Shown here in pieces: positions 51,482-58,951 of a stretch of 64,000 bases of DNA (position 1 is its first letter; the number at the start of each line of letters is the position of its first letter). The notes under the pieces were generated by a model. It did no database searches, was not told the origin of the DNA, and saw only the letters and a program-made list of their open reading frames with translations. The translations under genes were made by a program, and so were the position numbers. Source of the stretch: Ruminococcus bromii (GTDB lineage: Bacteria; Bacillota; Clostridia; Oscillospirales; Acutalibacteraceae). The DNA lies in NCBI RefSeq assembly GCF_002834235.1, contig NZ_NNBY01000036.1, positions 1 to 64,000 on the forward strand, written 5' to 3'.

Positions 51482-51706
51482 TAAACGCACCCGATGCCTT
51501 TCTATATCAATTTCATAAAACACACATTTTTGCTTTATTTTCGATAAAACAAAAAAGTTTCAAATCTTTAACAAATTTATAAAATACACACAACACACAA
51601 TCAATCCGATTTTATCGGACATATATTTCAAAGCCATACATTTTGTTATTAACAAACACGAAAGCACAATTGCTTGTGTCTGTAATAATCTTTACAACTT
51701 TGTTAT

Positions 51707-51735
51707 ATTTTACTACAAACAGGCAGTTTTGTCTA
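51707..51735 (-). promoter_or_regulatory. Possible promoter of ftsL
   Basis: Minus-strand TAGACA (51730-51735) and TAAAAT (51707-51712), 17-bp spacing, in the 273-bp gap between rsmH and ftsL. The leader would be about 220 nt, AT-rich, with small dyads (CACAATTGCTTGTG near 51666 and TCCGATTTTATCGGA near 51605). Confidence 0.5.
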
Positions 51736-51754
51736 TAGTCACAGAGAATTTTTT

Positions 51755-52678
51755 TTAAATTTTTTCGCATATTCTCAACTTTGCACTTCTTGCTCTCGGG
51801 TTATTCCTCAATTCTGTTTCATTTGCACAAACCGGCTTTCTTACAACAAGCTTAGCCTTTGGCTTGTTTCCGCAAACACACACGGGAAAATCCTTTGGAC
51901 AGGTACAGCCCTGACACCAAGATGCCATTTTCTGTTTTACAATCCTGTCCTCAAGCGAATGGAAGGTAATAACTGCAAGCCTTCCGCCGCTTCCGAGAAG
52001 TTCAAATGCACCGTCAAGACCTCTTTCAAGAACTCCGAGTTCATCGTTTACCGCAATTCTCAAAGCCTGAAAGCTTTTTCTCGCAGGATGTCCGTCACGG
52101 CGGACACGCTGTGGAACATTTTCTTTTATAATTTCCGCAAGCTCAAGGGTAGTTTCAATCGGCTTTTCGGCTCTTGCCTTTACGATTCCGTTTACAATTG
52201 CACCGGCAAATTTTTCTTCGCCGTAAACGCTGAGGATTCGTCTTAACTCACCTGCGGGGAGAGTGTTGACAAGCTCTGCGGCTGTTGTTCCGCTTTGGCT
52301 CATTCTCATATCGAGAGGTGCGTCCTCATGGAAGGAAAAACCCCTTTCGGCTGTATCAAGCTGATGAGATGAAACGCCGATGTCAAGCAGAACACCGTCA
52401 ACTCTGCCCACTCCTCTTGAATGAAGAAGGCTAACCATATCGGCAAAATTACCCTTGATAATTATTGAATTTTCGTTTTTCTTAAAACGCTCTGTCAGCG
52501 TCAGTATTGCATCGGGATCCTGATCAATCGAAATGAGCTTGCCCGTAGTAAGTCGACTGAGGATTTCACTGCTGTGACCGCCTCCGCCCGCTGTGCCGTC
52601 AACATAAATGCCGTTTTCCTTAACAGCAAGAGCGTCAACAGCCTGCTCAAGAAGGACAGGAATATGAGAAAATTCCAT
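51755..52678 (-). CDS. rsmH: 16S rRNA (cytosine-1402 N4) methyltransferase
   Basis: 307 residues. N-terminal HIPVLLEQAVDAL and SAM-binding DGTAGGGGHSSEIL, then DGVLLDIGVSSHQLD and the VITFHSLEDRIVKQ block are standard for RsmH/MraW. A Cys cluster (CQGCTCPKDFPVCVC) near the C-terminus is common in Firmicutes members. It follows mraZ by 10 bp. Confidence 0.96.
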   Translation of the reverse strand: MEFSHIPVLLEQAVDALAVKENGIYVDGTAGGGGHSSEILSRLTTGKLISIDQDPDAILTLTERFKKNENSIIIKGNFADMVSLLHSRGVGRVDGVLLDIGVSSHQLDTAERGFSFHEDAPLDMRMSQSGTTAAELVNTLPAGELRRILSVYGEEKFAGAIVNGIVKARAEKPIETTLELAEIIKENVPQRVRRDGHPARKSFQALRIAVNDELGVLERGLDGAFELLGSGGRLAVITFHSLEDRIVKQKMASWCQGCTCPKDFPVCVCGNKPKAKLVVRKPVCANETELRNNPRARSAKLRICEKI

Positions 52679-52688
52679 AACAACCTCC

Positions 52689-53108
52689 TTAAAGCTTTAA
52701 CTCCTTGAGAGCAAGTGCAAGATTTTCATTCTGAGAAGCAACATAGTCCTCATAATTTTTCTTGCTCCAGATTTCGAGTCTGTTTGTCATACCGATAACT
52801 ACCGCATCGCCTTCAATCTCGGCGAACTCACGCAGGGACTGCGGAATAATCACCCTGCCCTGTGCGTTGGGAGTAACCTCAACCGCAGTAGCGTTAAAGG
52901 TGTACTGAACAGCCATGGAGAGGTTTGCGGGAAGTGCAAGAATTTTCTCGCACATTGCGTTGAACTGTTCGCTTGACATAACCTGAATGCACTTGTTGCC
53001 GAAGCCTCGTGCAAGATAGTATGTTTCGCCGAGCTGTTCACGGAACTTTGCGGGCAGTACAATTCTTCCTTTTGCATCAATAGAATGATTTGTCATTCCC
53101 GAAAACAT
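52689..53108 (-). CDS. mraZ: Transcriptional regulator MraZ
   Basis: 139 residues made of two SpoVT/AbrB-like halves: NHSIDAKGRIVLPAKFREQL and VEVTPNAQGRVIIPQSLREF. MraZ is a ring-forming DNA-binding regulator of the dcw cluster. GGAGGTGGG lies just before the ATG at 53108. It is first in the cluster, and three GGTG boxes lie between its promoter and start. Confidence 0.95.
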   Translation of the reverse strand: MFSGMTNHSIDAKGRIVLPAKFREQLGETYYLARGFGNKCIQVMSSEQFNAMCEKILALPANLSMAVQYTFNATAVEVTPNAQGRVIIPQSLREFAEIEGDAVVIGMTNRLEIWSKKNYEDYVASQNENLALALKELKL

Positions 53109-53161
53109 CTGCCCACCTCCATACACTTTTCTTCAGAAACCGTCACTCTGTGGTTTTAAAA

Positions 53162-53187
53162 GTCACCGAATGACACCTTCTGACACC
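53162..53187 (-). promoter_or_regulatory. MraZ operator: three GGTG boxes at 10-bp spacing
   Basis: On the minus strand GGTGTC, GGTGTC and GGTGAC occur at 53187-53182, 53177-53172 and 53167-53162, each exactly one helical turn apart. They lie just after the -10 element of the mraZ promoter, like the repeats bound by MraZ in other bacteria. Binding would block transcription of the cluster. Confidence 0.75.
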
Positions 53188-53196
53188 TTTTGTCTT

Positions 53197-53225
53197 ATTA
53201 TAAACCATAGGTGCAAAAAAATCAA
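53197..53225 (-). promoter_or_regulatory. Promoter of mraZ-rsmH
   Basis: Minus-strand TTGATT (53220-53225) and TATAAT (53197-53202), 17-bp spacing; leader about 80 nt with the MraZ boxes at its beginning. The rest of the gap 53226-53502 holds no gene; a small dyad GTGTCA-N5-TGACAC lies at 53463-53479. Confidence 0.8.
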
Positions 53226-53502
53226 TATCAAAGTTACGAAAAAACAAATAATATTTACAAATCATTTCAAATGCTTTCAACTTTGAAACCATATTTTTTC
53301 GTAAAAGAATATTATGCCCCAAAAAGCTGATTTTACAGAGGGTTTCACCCATTCCATAACAAAAACAGCAGCCTTAAAAATTACAAAACGCACCGCACGG
53401 GTTACAAAAGCCGACATTATTTTTATATTTTTCAACCGCAGATTCCGCAAGCATTCGTTTCAGTGTCATAATGTGACACAACACATACGATAAAAACGGC
53501 AT

Positions 53503-53535
53503 AAAAAAAGAACAGGCTCATATTGAGTCTGTCCT
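53503..53535 (-). terminator. Terminator of the rsmD-coaD-coiled-coil unit
   Basis: On the minus strand AGGACAGACTCA pairs with TGAGCCTGTTCT over 12 positions with mismatched inner pairs, loop ATAT in form, then TTTTTTT (53509-53503). Confidence 0.85.
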
Positions 53536-53553
53536 TAATAAGCTAAATTTAAA

Positions 53554-54015
53554 TCAGCCCTGCTTTTTCTGTGAGCTGACTATGTTTGCATGAGTCTTTC
53601 TGAGAGCCTCAAGCTGTGTTGCAACGCCCTCTTCCGTGCGTTTCATAATGCTGTCAACATACACATTCGCAGCTTTTCTGATTTCTGCCGATTTTTGCTT
53701 TGCATCATCAACAATTTCCTTAGCCTTTGCCTGAGCCTCACGAACGAGTTCGTTCTGGTTAAGCATAGCCTTTTTGCGTTCCTCGGCACTTCTGATTATA
53801 TTCTCTGATTCACGGTTAGCCTCGGCAAGAATCTGCTTTCTGTCAGCGACAATATTCTTTGCCTGTCTTACCTCTGCCGGCATAGCGTCCTGAATCTGAT
53901 CGAGAATATCATAAATCTCATCACTGCTCACCATTACCTTACCACCCGAAAACGGCATTGACTTAGCGGCACTGATAACATCCTGAAGCTGTAAAATCAA
54001 ATCCTCAACTTTCAT
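53554..54015 (-). CDS. Coiled-coil protein, ATP synthase b/DivIVA-like, unknown role
   Basis: 153 residues, largely helical. After an N-terminal KVEDLILQLQDVISAA helix, residues ~50-135 form a long coiled coil rich in Ala, Glu and Lys (RESENIIRSAEERKKAML, EAQAKAKEIVDDAKQKSAEI). There is no membrane segment. Clostridial genomes often carry such a gene next to coaD, annotated loosely as ATPase or cell-division protein. The real function is not known. Confidence 0.8.
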   Translation of the reverse strand: MKVEDLILQLQDVISAAKSMPFSGGKVMVSSDEIYDILDQIQDAMPAEVRQAKNIVADRKQILAEANRESENIIRSAEERKKAMLNQNELVREAQAKAKEIVDDAKQKSAEIRKAANVYVDSIMKRTEEGVATQLEALRKTHANIVSSQKKQG

Positions 54016-54072
54016 TTCTGTCCACTCCTTATATGTTTGGTTTAATCCACCTTTAATTAAAAAATCAAACGC

Positions 54073-54558
54073 TTATTTATTTTTCAGTCTTTCCACAATT
54101 CTGTCATGGATACACGCAGGAACAAAATTACTGATGTCACCGCCCATTGAGGCAATTTCACGAACCATGCTCGAGCTGAGATACATTGAATCCGCCTCAG
54201 CCGTTAAAAACAGGGTTTCAAGGTTCGGATTCAGCTTTTTGTTGGTGAGCGCCATCTGAAATTCATATTCAAAGTCAGTTACCGCTCTGAGTCCCTTAAC
54301 AATTGCGTCCACACCGTGTTCCTCACAATACTGTGCAAGCAAACCGTTGAAGCCTACTATTTCAACATTATTGAGATGCTCGGTAACTTCCTTCAAAAGT
54401 TCAATTCTCTCATCAATCGAAAAAATCGGCTTTTTTGAAGAATTGACAAGCACGCCCACGATTACACGGTCAAAAAGCTTTGACGCTCTCGTGATAACAT
54501 CAAGGTGTCCGAGCGTTACGGGATCGAAACTTCCCGGACAAATCACTGTTTTGTTCAT
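54073..54558 (-). CDS. coaD: Phosphopantetheine adenylyltransferase
   Basis: 161 residues. Fourth step of coenzyme A synthesis. The nucleotidyltransferase motif CPGSFDPVTLGHLDVI has the T/HxGH site, and YLSSSMVREIASMGGDIS is the second ATP-binding motif. Normal length. Its start overlaps the rsmD stop (ATGA). Confidence 0.97.
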   Translation of the reverse strand: MNKTVICPGSFDPVTLGHLDVITRASKLFDRVIVGVLVNSSKKPIFSIDERIELLKEVTEHLNNVEIVGFNGLLAQYCEEHGVDAIVKGLRAVTDFEYEFQMALTNKKLNPNLETLFLTAEADSMYLSSSMVREIASMGGDISNFVPACIHDRIVERLKNK

Positions 54559-55103
54559 CTTTGAAAATCCTTATGTCTGAATGTAGTTATTTTTATTTTA
54601 CCATAGCGATACTGTCTGTCAAGTACAAAATCACCGTAATTCGACAAAATTTCTTCGTCAAGAGGATTTTCCGCAATGATTACACCCGTATCGTTCATAG
54701 CCTCGGGAACAAGTTCAAGGGCATCCTGCAGCATTCCCGTTCTGTATGGCGGATCGAGAAATGCAATATCAAAACGCTGTGAATTCATCGAAAGAAAGCT
54801 GTGAAAATCCATTGCAAAAACCTTTGCCGAGTTTTCAAGCTTAGTAGCCTTGAGGTTTCTTTTTACCGTTTCAAGCGATTTTTTTGCATTGTCAACAAAG
54901 CTTGCCGACTTTGCGCCTCTGCTCAAAGCCTCAATACCCATTTGTCCCGAGCCTGCAAAAAGGTCAAGAAAGTTTCTGCCCTCGGTTTCAAACTGTATAA
55001 TCGAAAAAACAGCCTCTTTAATTCTGTCGGTTGTCGGTCTTACATCTTCACCCTCAAGGGTTTCGAGTCGTCTGCCTCTTGCGGAGCCTGTAATAACTCT
55101 CAT
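54555..55103 (-). CDS. rsmD: 16S rRNA (guanine-966 N2) methyltransferase
   Basis: 182 residues. N-terminal MRVITGSARGRRLETLEG and DVRPTTDRIKEAVFSII, SAM motif LDLFAGSGQMGIEALSRGA and catalytic DPPY in IAFLDPPYRTGML. The rsmD-coaD pair is common in Firmicutes. The ATG at 55103 fits the family N-terminus; a GTG at 55112 is closer to an AAAGG and cannot be excluded. Confidence 0.95.
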   Translation of the reverse strand: MRVITGSARGRRLETLEGEDVRPTTDRIKEAVFSIIQFETEGRNFLDLFAGSGQMGIEALSRGAKSASFVDNAKKSLETVKRNLKATKLENSAKVFAMDFHSFLSMNSQRFDIAFLDPPYRTGMLQDALELVPEAMNDTGVIIAENPLDEEILSNYGDFVLDRQYRYGKIKITTFRHKDFQR

Positions 55104-55213
55104 AAAACACACGCAGCCTTTCCGCCTGCAAAATCATAAAACAACACCGCAAGCAGGCATACGGCATTACCGAAAAGTTGAATTTCAAACAATTGTTTAA
55201 AACTGCAAATTTT

Positions 55214-55242
55214 AGTATAACACATTAAAAGATAATTTACAA
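55214..55242 (-). promoter_or_regulatory. Promoter of rsmD-coaD
   Basis: Minus-strand TTGTAA (55237-55242) and TATACT (55214-55219), 17-bp spacing, in the gap after uvrC; leader about 105 nt. Confidence 0.6.
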
Positions 55243-55249
55243 CAATATT

Positions 55250-57094
55250 TTACTCTGTTTCGTTTTCATCCTGCGGATGATAGTATTTATACACCGCAAG
55301 TGCGGCGTCCTTTGTCATTTTAGGAGCGTTTTCAAGCTCTGCAAGGTCTGCGGTTGAGATGTTTTCAATCGTTCTGAAATACTTAAGAAGCGACCTTGCT
55401 CTGACTTCGCCTATACCCTCAATGCCTGTAAGCGAGCTTTTGAATGTATTTTTACTTCGTCTTGAATGGTGATAGCCGATTGCAAAGCGGTGAACCTCGT
55501 CCTGCATTTTTGCGAGGAACGCAAACAGCGACCGTCCGGGACTTAGCGCAATTTCTCCGCCCTCGCCCGTTACGGCACGGGTTCTGTGCTTATCGTCCTT
55601 TACAAGACCGAACAGCGGAACATCAATATTCTTACTCTGCAAAACCTCTTTTACAGCCGCAACCTGACCTTTACCGCCGTCAAGCAGGATAAGGTCTGGC
55701 AATTTTCCAAAGCCCTCGTCCTCATCGGGATTTTTATAATATTCGTCAAATCGTCTTGTCAAAACTTCCGCCATGGATGCGTAGTCATCCTGTCCTTCAA
55801 AACCTTTGATTTTAAACTTTCTGTAAGCCGATTTGAGCGGTTTGCCGTTTTTATAAACAATCATACCCGCAACATTTTCAGTGCCTGCAAGGTTTGAAAT
55901 ATCGTAAGATTCGATATATTCGGGCAGTTTTTTAAGTCCGAGCAAATCACGCAGTTCTTCAAGCACATTGTACTCACGAACGGTTGCGCCCTTTTTCTGT
56001 GCAAGGGTTTCTGCGGCATTCGATTTGCACATTGCAACAAGCTGCGCTCTGTCGCCCCTCTGCGGAACCGTTATGCCGACCTTACTGCCGTGCTTTTGCG
56101 AGAGCCATTCGGCAATTTCTTCCATACCGTCAAATTCCCTGTCAATTGCAATGCTCTTTGGCACACTGTCACGCAGAGTGTAATATCGCAGTAAAAATTC
56201 TTCGGTTTCAGATTCACTTTCACCGCTGTCAAACACAAAGCTTTCACGGTCAAATAACCTTCCGCCTTCAAATCGAAATACCTGATAACAGGTTTTGCCG
56301 TCATCCGAAAAGCCTGCAATAACATCGCCGTCATCAATTTTTGTTGCAACAACCTTTTGCTTGTCGCTCATTTTACGGACAGATTTTATTATATCTCTGA
56401 TTGACGCCGCCCTTTCAAATTCAAGATTTTCTGCGGCTGTTTCCATTTCTTCGGTCAGCTTTTTGATTGAATTTGTTGAACCGCCACGCAAAAATTCAAG
56501 CGCACGGTTAAGATTTTCGTTGTAATCTTTAAGCCTTACTCTGCCTGTACACGGAGCCATGCATTGCTTTATGTGATAGTTAAGGCAAGGTCTGCCCTTT
56601 CCGCAATCTCTCGGGAACTGCCGGTTGCAGGTTGGGAGCATAAAGATTTTGTTGGCCTCCTCAACGGCATTTTTTACATAGTAACTGCTCTTGTACGGAC
56701 CGATGTATTCCGCTCCGTCATCCTTTTTCTGCAATGTATATGACAGCTTTTTCCAATCACCCGAGCTGATTCTTATATAGCTGTAGCCCTTGTCGTCTTT
56801 AAGCAGAATATTATACTTCGGGGTGTGTTGCTTGATAAGACTGCATTCAAGAATGAGCGCCTCAAACTCGCTGTCAGTGATGATATATTCAAAATCATCG
56901 ACATTGTCAACCATTCTGCGAACCTTTTCTGCATGGTTATTCTGCGAACCGAAGTATTGGCTGACTCTGTTTTTAAGAGCCTTTGCCTTGCCGATATATA
57001 TAATTTTTCCGCTTTTGTCGTGCATGATGTAGACACCCGGCAACAGAGGAAGTGCCATTGCTTTTTTGCGAAGCTGTGACATTTTCGGATTCAC
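55250..57094 (-). CDS. uvrC: Excinuclease ABC subunit C
   Basis: 614 residues. The GIY-YIG nuclease domain (PLLPGVYIMHDKSGKIIYIG, about 16-35), a Cys region CNRQFPRDCGKGRPCLNYHI, the UvrB-binding UVR motif near 200-235, the RNase H-like nuclease (YDISNLAGTENVAGMIVY, ILLDGGKGQ) and tandem helix-hairpin-helix (LTGIEGIGEVRARSLLKYF) are in the right order. The start is GTG 57094 with AAGGCGGTG 5 nt upstream. Nucleotide excision repair, dual incision. Confidence 0.96.
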   Translation of the reverse strand: MNPKMSQLRKKAMALPLLPGVYIMHDKSGKIIYIGKAKALKNRVSQYFGSQNNHAEKVRRMVDNVDDFEYIITDSEFEALILECSLIKQHTPKYNILLKDDKGYSYIRISSGDWKKLSYTLQKKDDGAEYIGPYKSSYYVKNAVEEANKIFMLPTCNRQFPRDCGKGRPCLNYHIKQCMAPCTGRVRLKDYNENLNRALEFLRGGSTNSIKKLTEEMETAAENLEFERAASIRDIIKSVRKMSDKQKVVATKIDDGDVIAGFSDDGKTCYQVFRFEGGRLFDRESFVFDSGESESETEEFLLRYYTLRDSVPKSIAIDREFDGMEEIAEWLSQKHGSKVGITVPQRGDRAQLVAMCKSNAAETLAQKKGATVREYNVLEELRDLLGLKKLPEYIESYDISNLAGTENVAGMIVYKNGKPLKSAYRKFKIKGFEGQDDYASMAEVLTRRFDEYYKNPDEDEGFGKLPDLILLDGGKGQVAAVKEVLQSKNIDVPLFGLVKDDKHRTRAVTGEGGEIALSPGRSLFAFLAKMQDEVHRFAIGYHHSRRSKNTFKSSLTGIEGIGEVRARSLLKYFRTIENISTADLAELENAPKMTKDAALAVYKYYHPQDENETE

Positions 57095-57137
57095 AAAATC
57101 ACCGCCTTTTACGATTTCAGATTAATTTGAGAGAAAC

Positions 57138-57162
57138 AAAAAAGAGGCGGAAAAACCGCCCC
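57138..57162 (-). terminator. Terminator of ptsH
   Basis: On the minus strand GGCGG-TTTTT-CCGCC with flanking G/C pairs, followed by TCTTTTTT (57143-57138). Confidence 0.88.
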
Positions 57163-57189
57163 TTGGTATTTTGTAAAATTTAAAGCTGA

Positions 57190-57453
57190 TTATTCAGCAA
57201 AGCCTGACTCAACGAGAGAAACAAGGCCCTCAACTGCTTCAGTTTCGTCAGAACCGTCAGCAATTACCTTAATAGTAGTGCCGCCGATAATTCCGAGGGA
57301 CAACACACCGAGAAGACTTTTTGCATTTACACGACGCTCTTCCTTCTCTACCCAAATTGTTGACTTATACTCATTAGCCTTCTGAATAAAGAAAGTTGCC
57401 GGACGAGCGTGTAAACCGGCTTTATTCTGTACTAATACTTCCTTAACATACAT
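57190..57453 (-). CDS. ptsH: HPr phosphocarrier protein
   Basis: 87 residues. The phosphorylated histidine is in NKAGLHARPATFF (His15 region) and the regulatory serine in NAKSLLGVLSLGI (Ser46 region), so both PTS transfer and HPr-kinase control look possible. The His rules out the Crh paralogue. AGAGGG lies 8 nt before the ATG at 57453. It is monocistronic with its own consensus-like promoter; ptsI is not nearby. Confidence 0.94.
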   Translation of the reverse strand: MYVKEVLVQNKAGLHARPATFFIQKANEYKSTIWVEKEERRVNAKSLLGVLSLGIIGGTTIKVIADGSDETEAVEGLVSLVESGFAE

Positions 57454-57523
57454 TTTTAAAACCCTCTTTGCCTTTAAATTTTTAACCACCAATGCCTGCA
57501 AATTGCGGCTCAATTTAATATGT

Positions 57524-57552
57524 ATTATAATCTTTTTTCCGAACAAGGTCAA
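57524..57552 (-). promoter_or_regulatory. Promoter of ptsH
   Basis: Minus-strand TTGACC (57547-57552) and TATAAT (57524-57529), 17-bp spacing, leader about 64 nt. The remaining stretch to 57716 is AT-rich without other visible features. Confidence 0.85.
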
Positions 57553-57715
57553 TACAATAAATTAATTTCGTGTTAATATGCACCTTGAGAGAATTTATTA
57601 CCCTGTTTATTGTGCATTTTTACAAAATATTATATTTTCCCCGTAAACACACGGTATTTCATGTGTTTTTTCTTGTCTTATTTTATGTAAACACACCGAT
57701 AATATACTGCAAAAA

Positions 57716-58408
57716 TTACTTTTTGTTATATTCTTCAAGCATTTCGGGACGCTTGAGGGCAGTCACCTCTATGCTCTTTTCTTTTCTCCACTTTTCAATG
57801 TTTGCATGGTGACCGCTCATAAGCACTTCGGGAACTTCTTTGCCTCTCCAGACTGACGGTTTTGTGTACTGCGGATACTCAAGAAGTCCGTTAAAATGGC
57901 TTTCCTCGGTAAAACATTCGTTGTTGGAAAGCACACCCGGAACCATTCTTGAAAGTGCGTCCGCAAATACCATTGCGGGAATTTCTCCGCCCGTGAGAAC
58001 ATAGTCGCCGATTGAAATTTCTTCGTCAATAAACTCGTCAAGAAGTCTTTGGTCAACACCCTCGTAATGACCGCAGAGAATACAGATATTTTCAATATCG
58101 GCAAGCTCACGAAGTCTTTGCTGTTTCAATGTTTTGCCCTGCGGTGACATATAGACAAAATGCGGTCTTTTGCCGATTTGTTTGCAGATATCCTCAAAGC
58201 AGAGGGCAATGGGTTCGGCTTTCATAAGCATTCCCATTCCGCCGCCGTAGGGAGTGTCATCAACTCTTTTGTGCTTGTCAAAAGCGTAATCACGCAGTTG
58301 GTGACACACGATTTCAAGCACACCGCTTTTCTGTGCTCTGCCGATTATGCTTCCGTTTAAAACAGGTTCAAACATTTCGGGGAAAAGCGTTATAATATCA
58401 ATCCTCAT
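57716..58408 (-). CDS. trmD: tRNA (guanine-37 N1) methyltransferase
   Basis: 230 residues, SPOUT knot methyltransferase preventing frameshifts. DDTPYGGGMGMLMKAEP, the knot LCGHYEGVDQRLLDE and ISIGDYVLTGGEIPAMV are present. It overlaps rimM by 11 bp. Usually this pair sits with rpsP and rplS; here it follows mutS2 instead. Confidence 0.97.
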   Translation of the reverse strand: MRIDIITLFPEMFEPVLNGSIIGRAQKSGVLEIVCHQLRDYAFDKHKRVDDTPYGGGMGMLMKAEPIALCFEDICKQIGKRPHFVYMSPQGKTLKQQRLRELADIENICILCGHYEGVDQRLLDEFIDEEISIGDYVLTGGEIPAMVFADALSRMVPGVLSNNECFTEESHFNGLLEYPQYTKPSVWRGKEVPEVLMSGHHANIEKWRKEKSIEVTALKRPEMLEEYNKK

Positions 58409-58913
58409 CGTCGAAAATTCCTTTCATGGGAACAATAAGAACATAGCCGTCATTGACATTGATTTCTTTTACAACATCGTCAATTACGGGAGCAAGATAT
58501 GTCTTGCCGTCGGCGTCTTTGATTTCGTAAACATCGTTTGCGCCTGTACGCAAAACATCGGAAATTTTGCCGTAGACTCTGCCGTTGTCGGCGTCCTTAA
58601 CCTCAAGACCGATAAGATCCTGAACAAAGTGAACGCCCTCTGCAAGATTGATGTCGTCACGGTTGATATACACAACCTTGCCTCTGTATTTTTCGGCTGC
58701 CTCGATTGTGTCAACACCCTTGATTTTTGCAAGAGCGATATTTTTGTGCGGACGGGATTTCACCTCGATGAACTCTGTTCCGTTTTCGTCAAGCCACAGC
58801 TTTTTAAAAGCACAGAGAAATTCAGGGGAATCACACCACGGATCAATTCTGACCTCACCTTTTATGCCGTGTGTACCCACGATTTTTCCCGAATCAAGAA
58901 ACTGTTTTTTCAT
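58398..58913 (-). CDS. rimM: Ribosome maturation factor RimM
   Basis: 171 residues. N-terminal beta-barrel with the family start GKIVGTHGIKGEVRIDPWCD and C-terminal PRC-barrel (DLIGLEVKDADNGRVYGKIS, YLAPVIDDVVKEINVNDGYV). It assists 30S head maturation. The ATG at 58913 has GAGG 5 nt upstream; a GTG at 58931 overlaps that region. Coupled to trmD. Confidence 0.95.
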   Translation of the reverse strand: MKKQFLDSGKIVGTHGIKGEVRIDPWCDSPEFLCAFKKLWLDENGTEFIEVKSRPHKNIALAKIKGVDTIEAAEKYRGKVVYINRDDINLAEGVHFVQDLIGLEVKDADNGRVYGKISDVLRTGANDVYEIKDADGKTYLAPVIDDVVKEINVNDGYVLIVPMKGIFDDED

Positions 58914-58951
58914 AATTACCTCAAATTTCACAAAATAAATTCAGTCGGATT

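Noticed and set aside
53143-53352. 70-codon minus-strand frame upstream of mraZ
   Set aside because: It covers the mraZ promoter and operator boxes and has no ribosome site.
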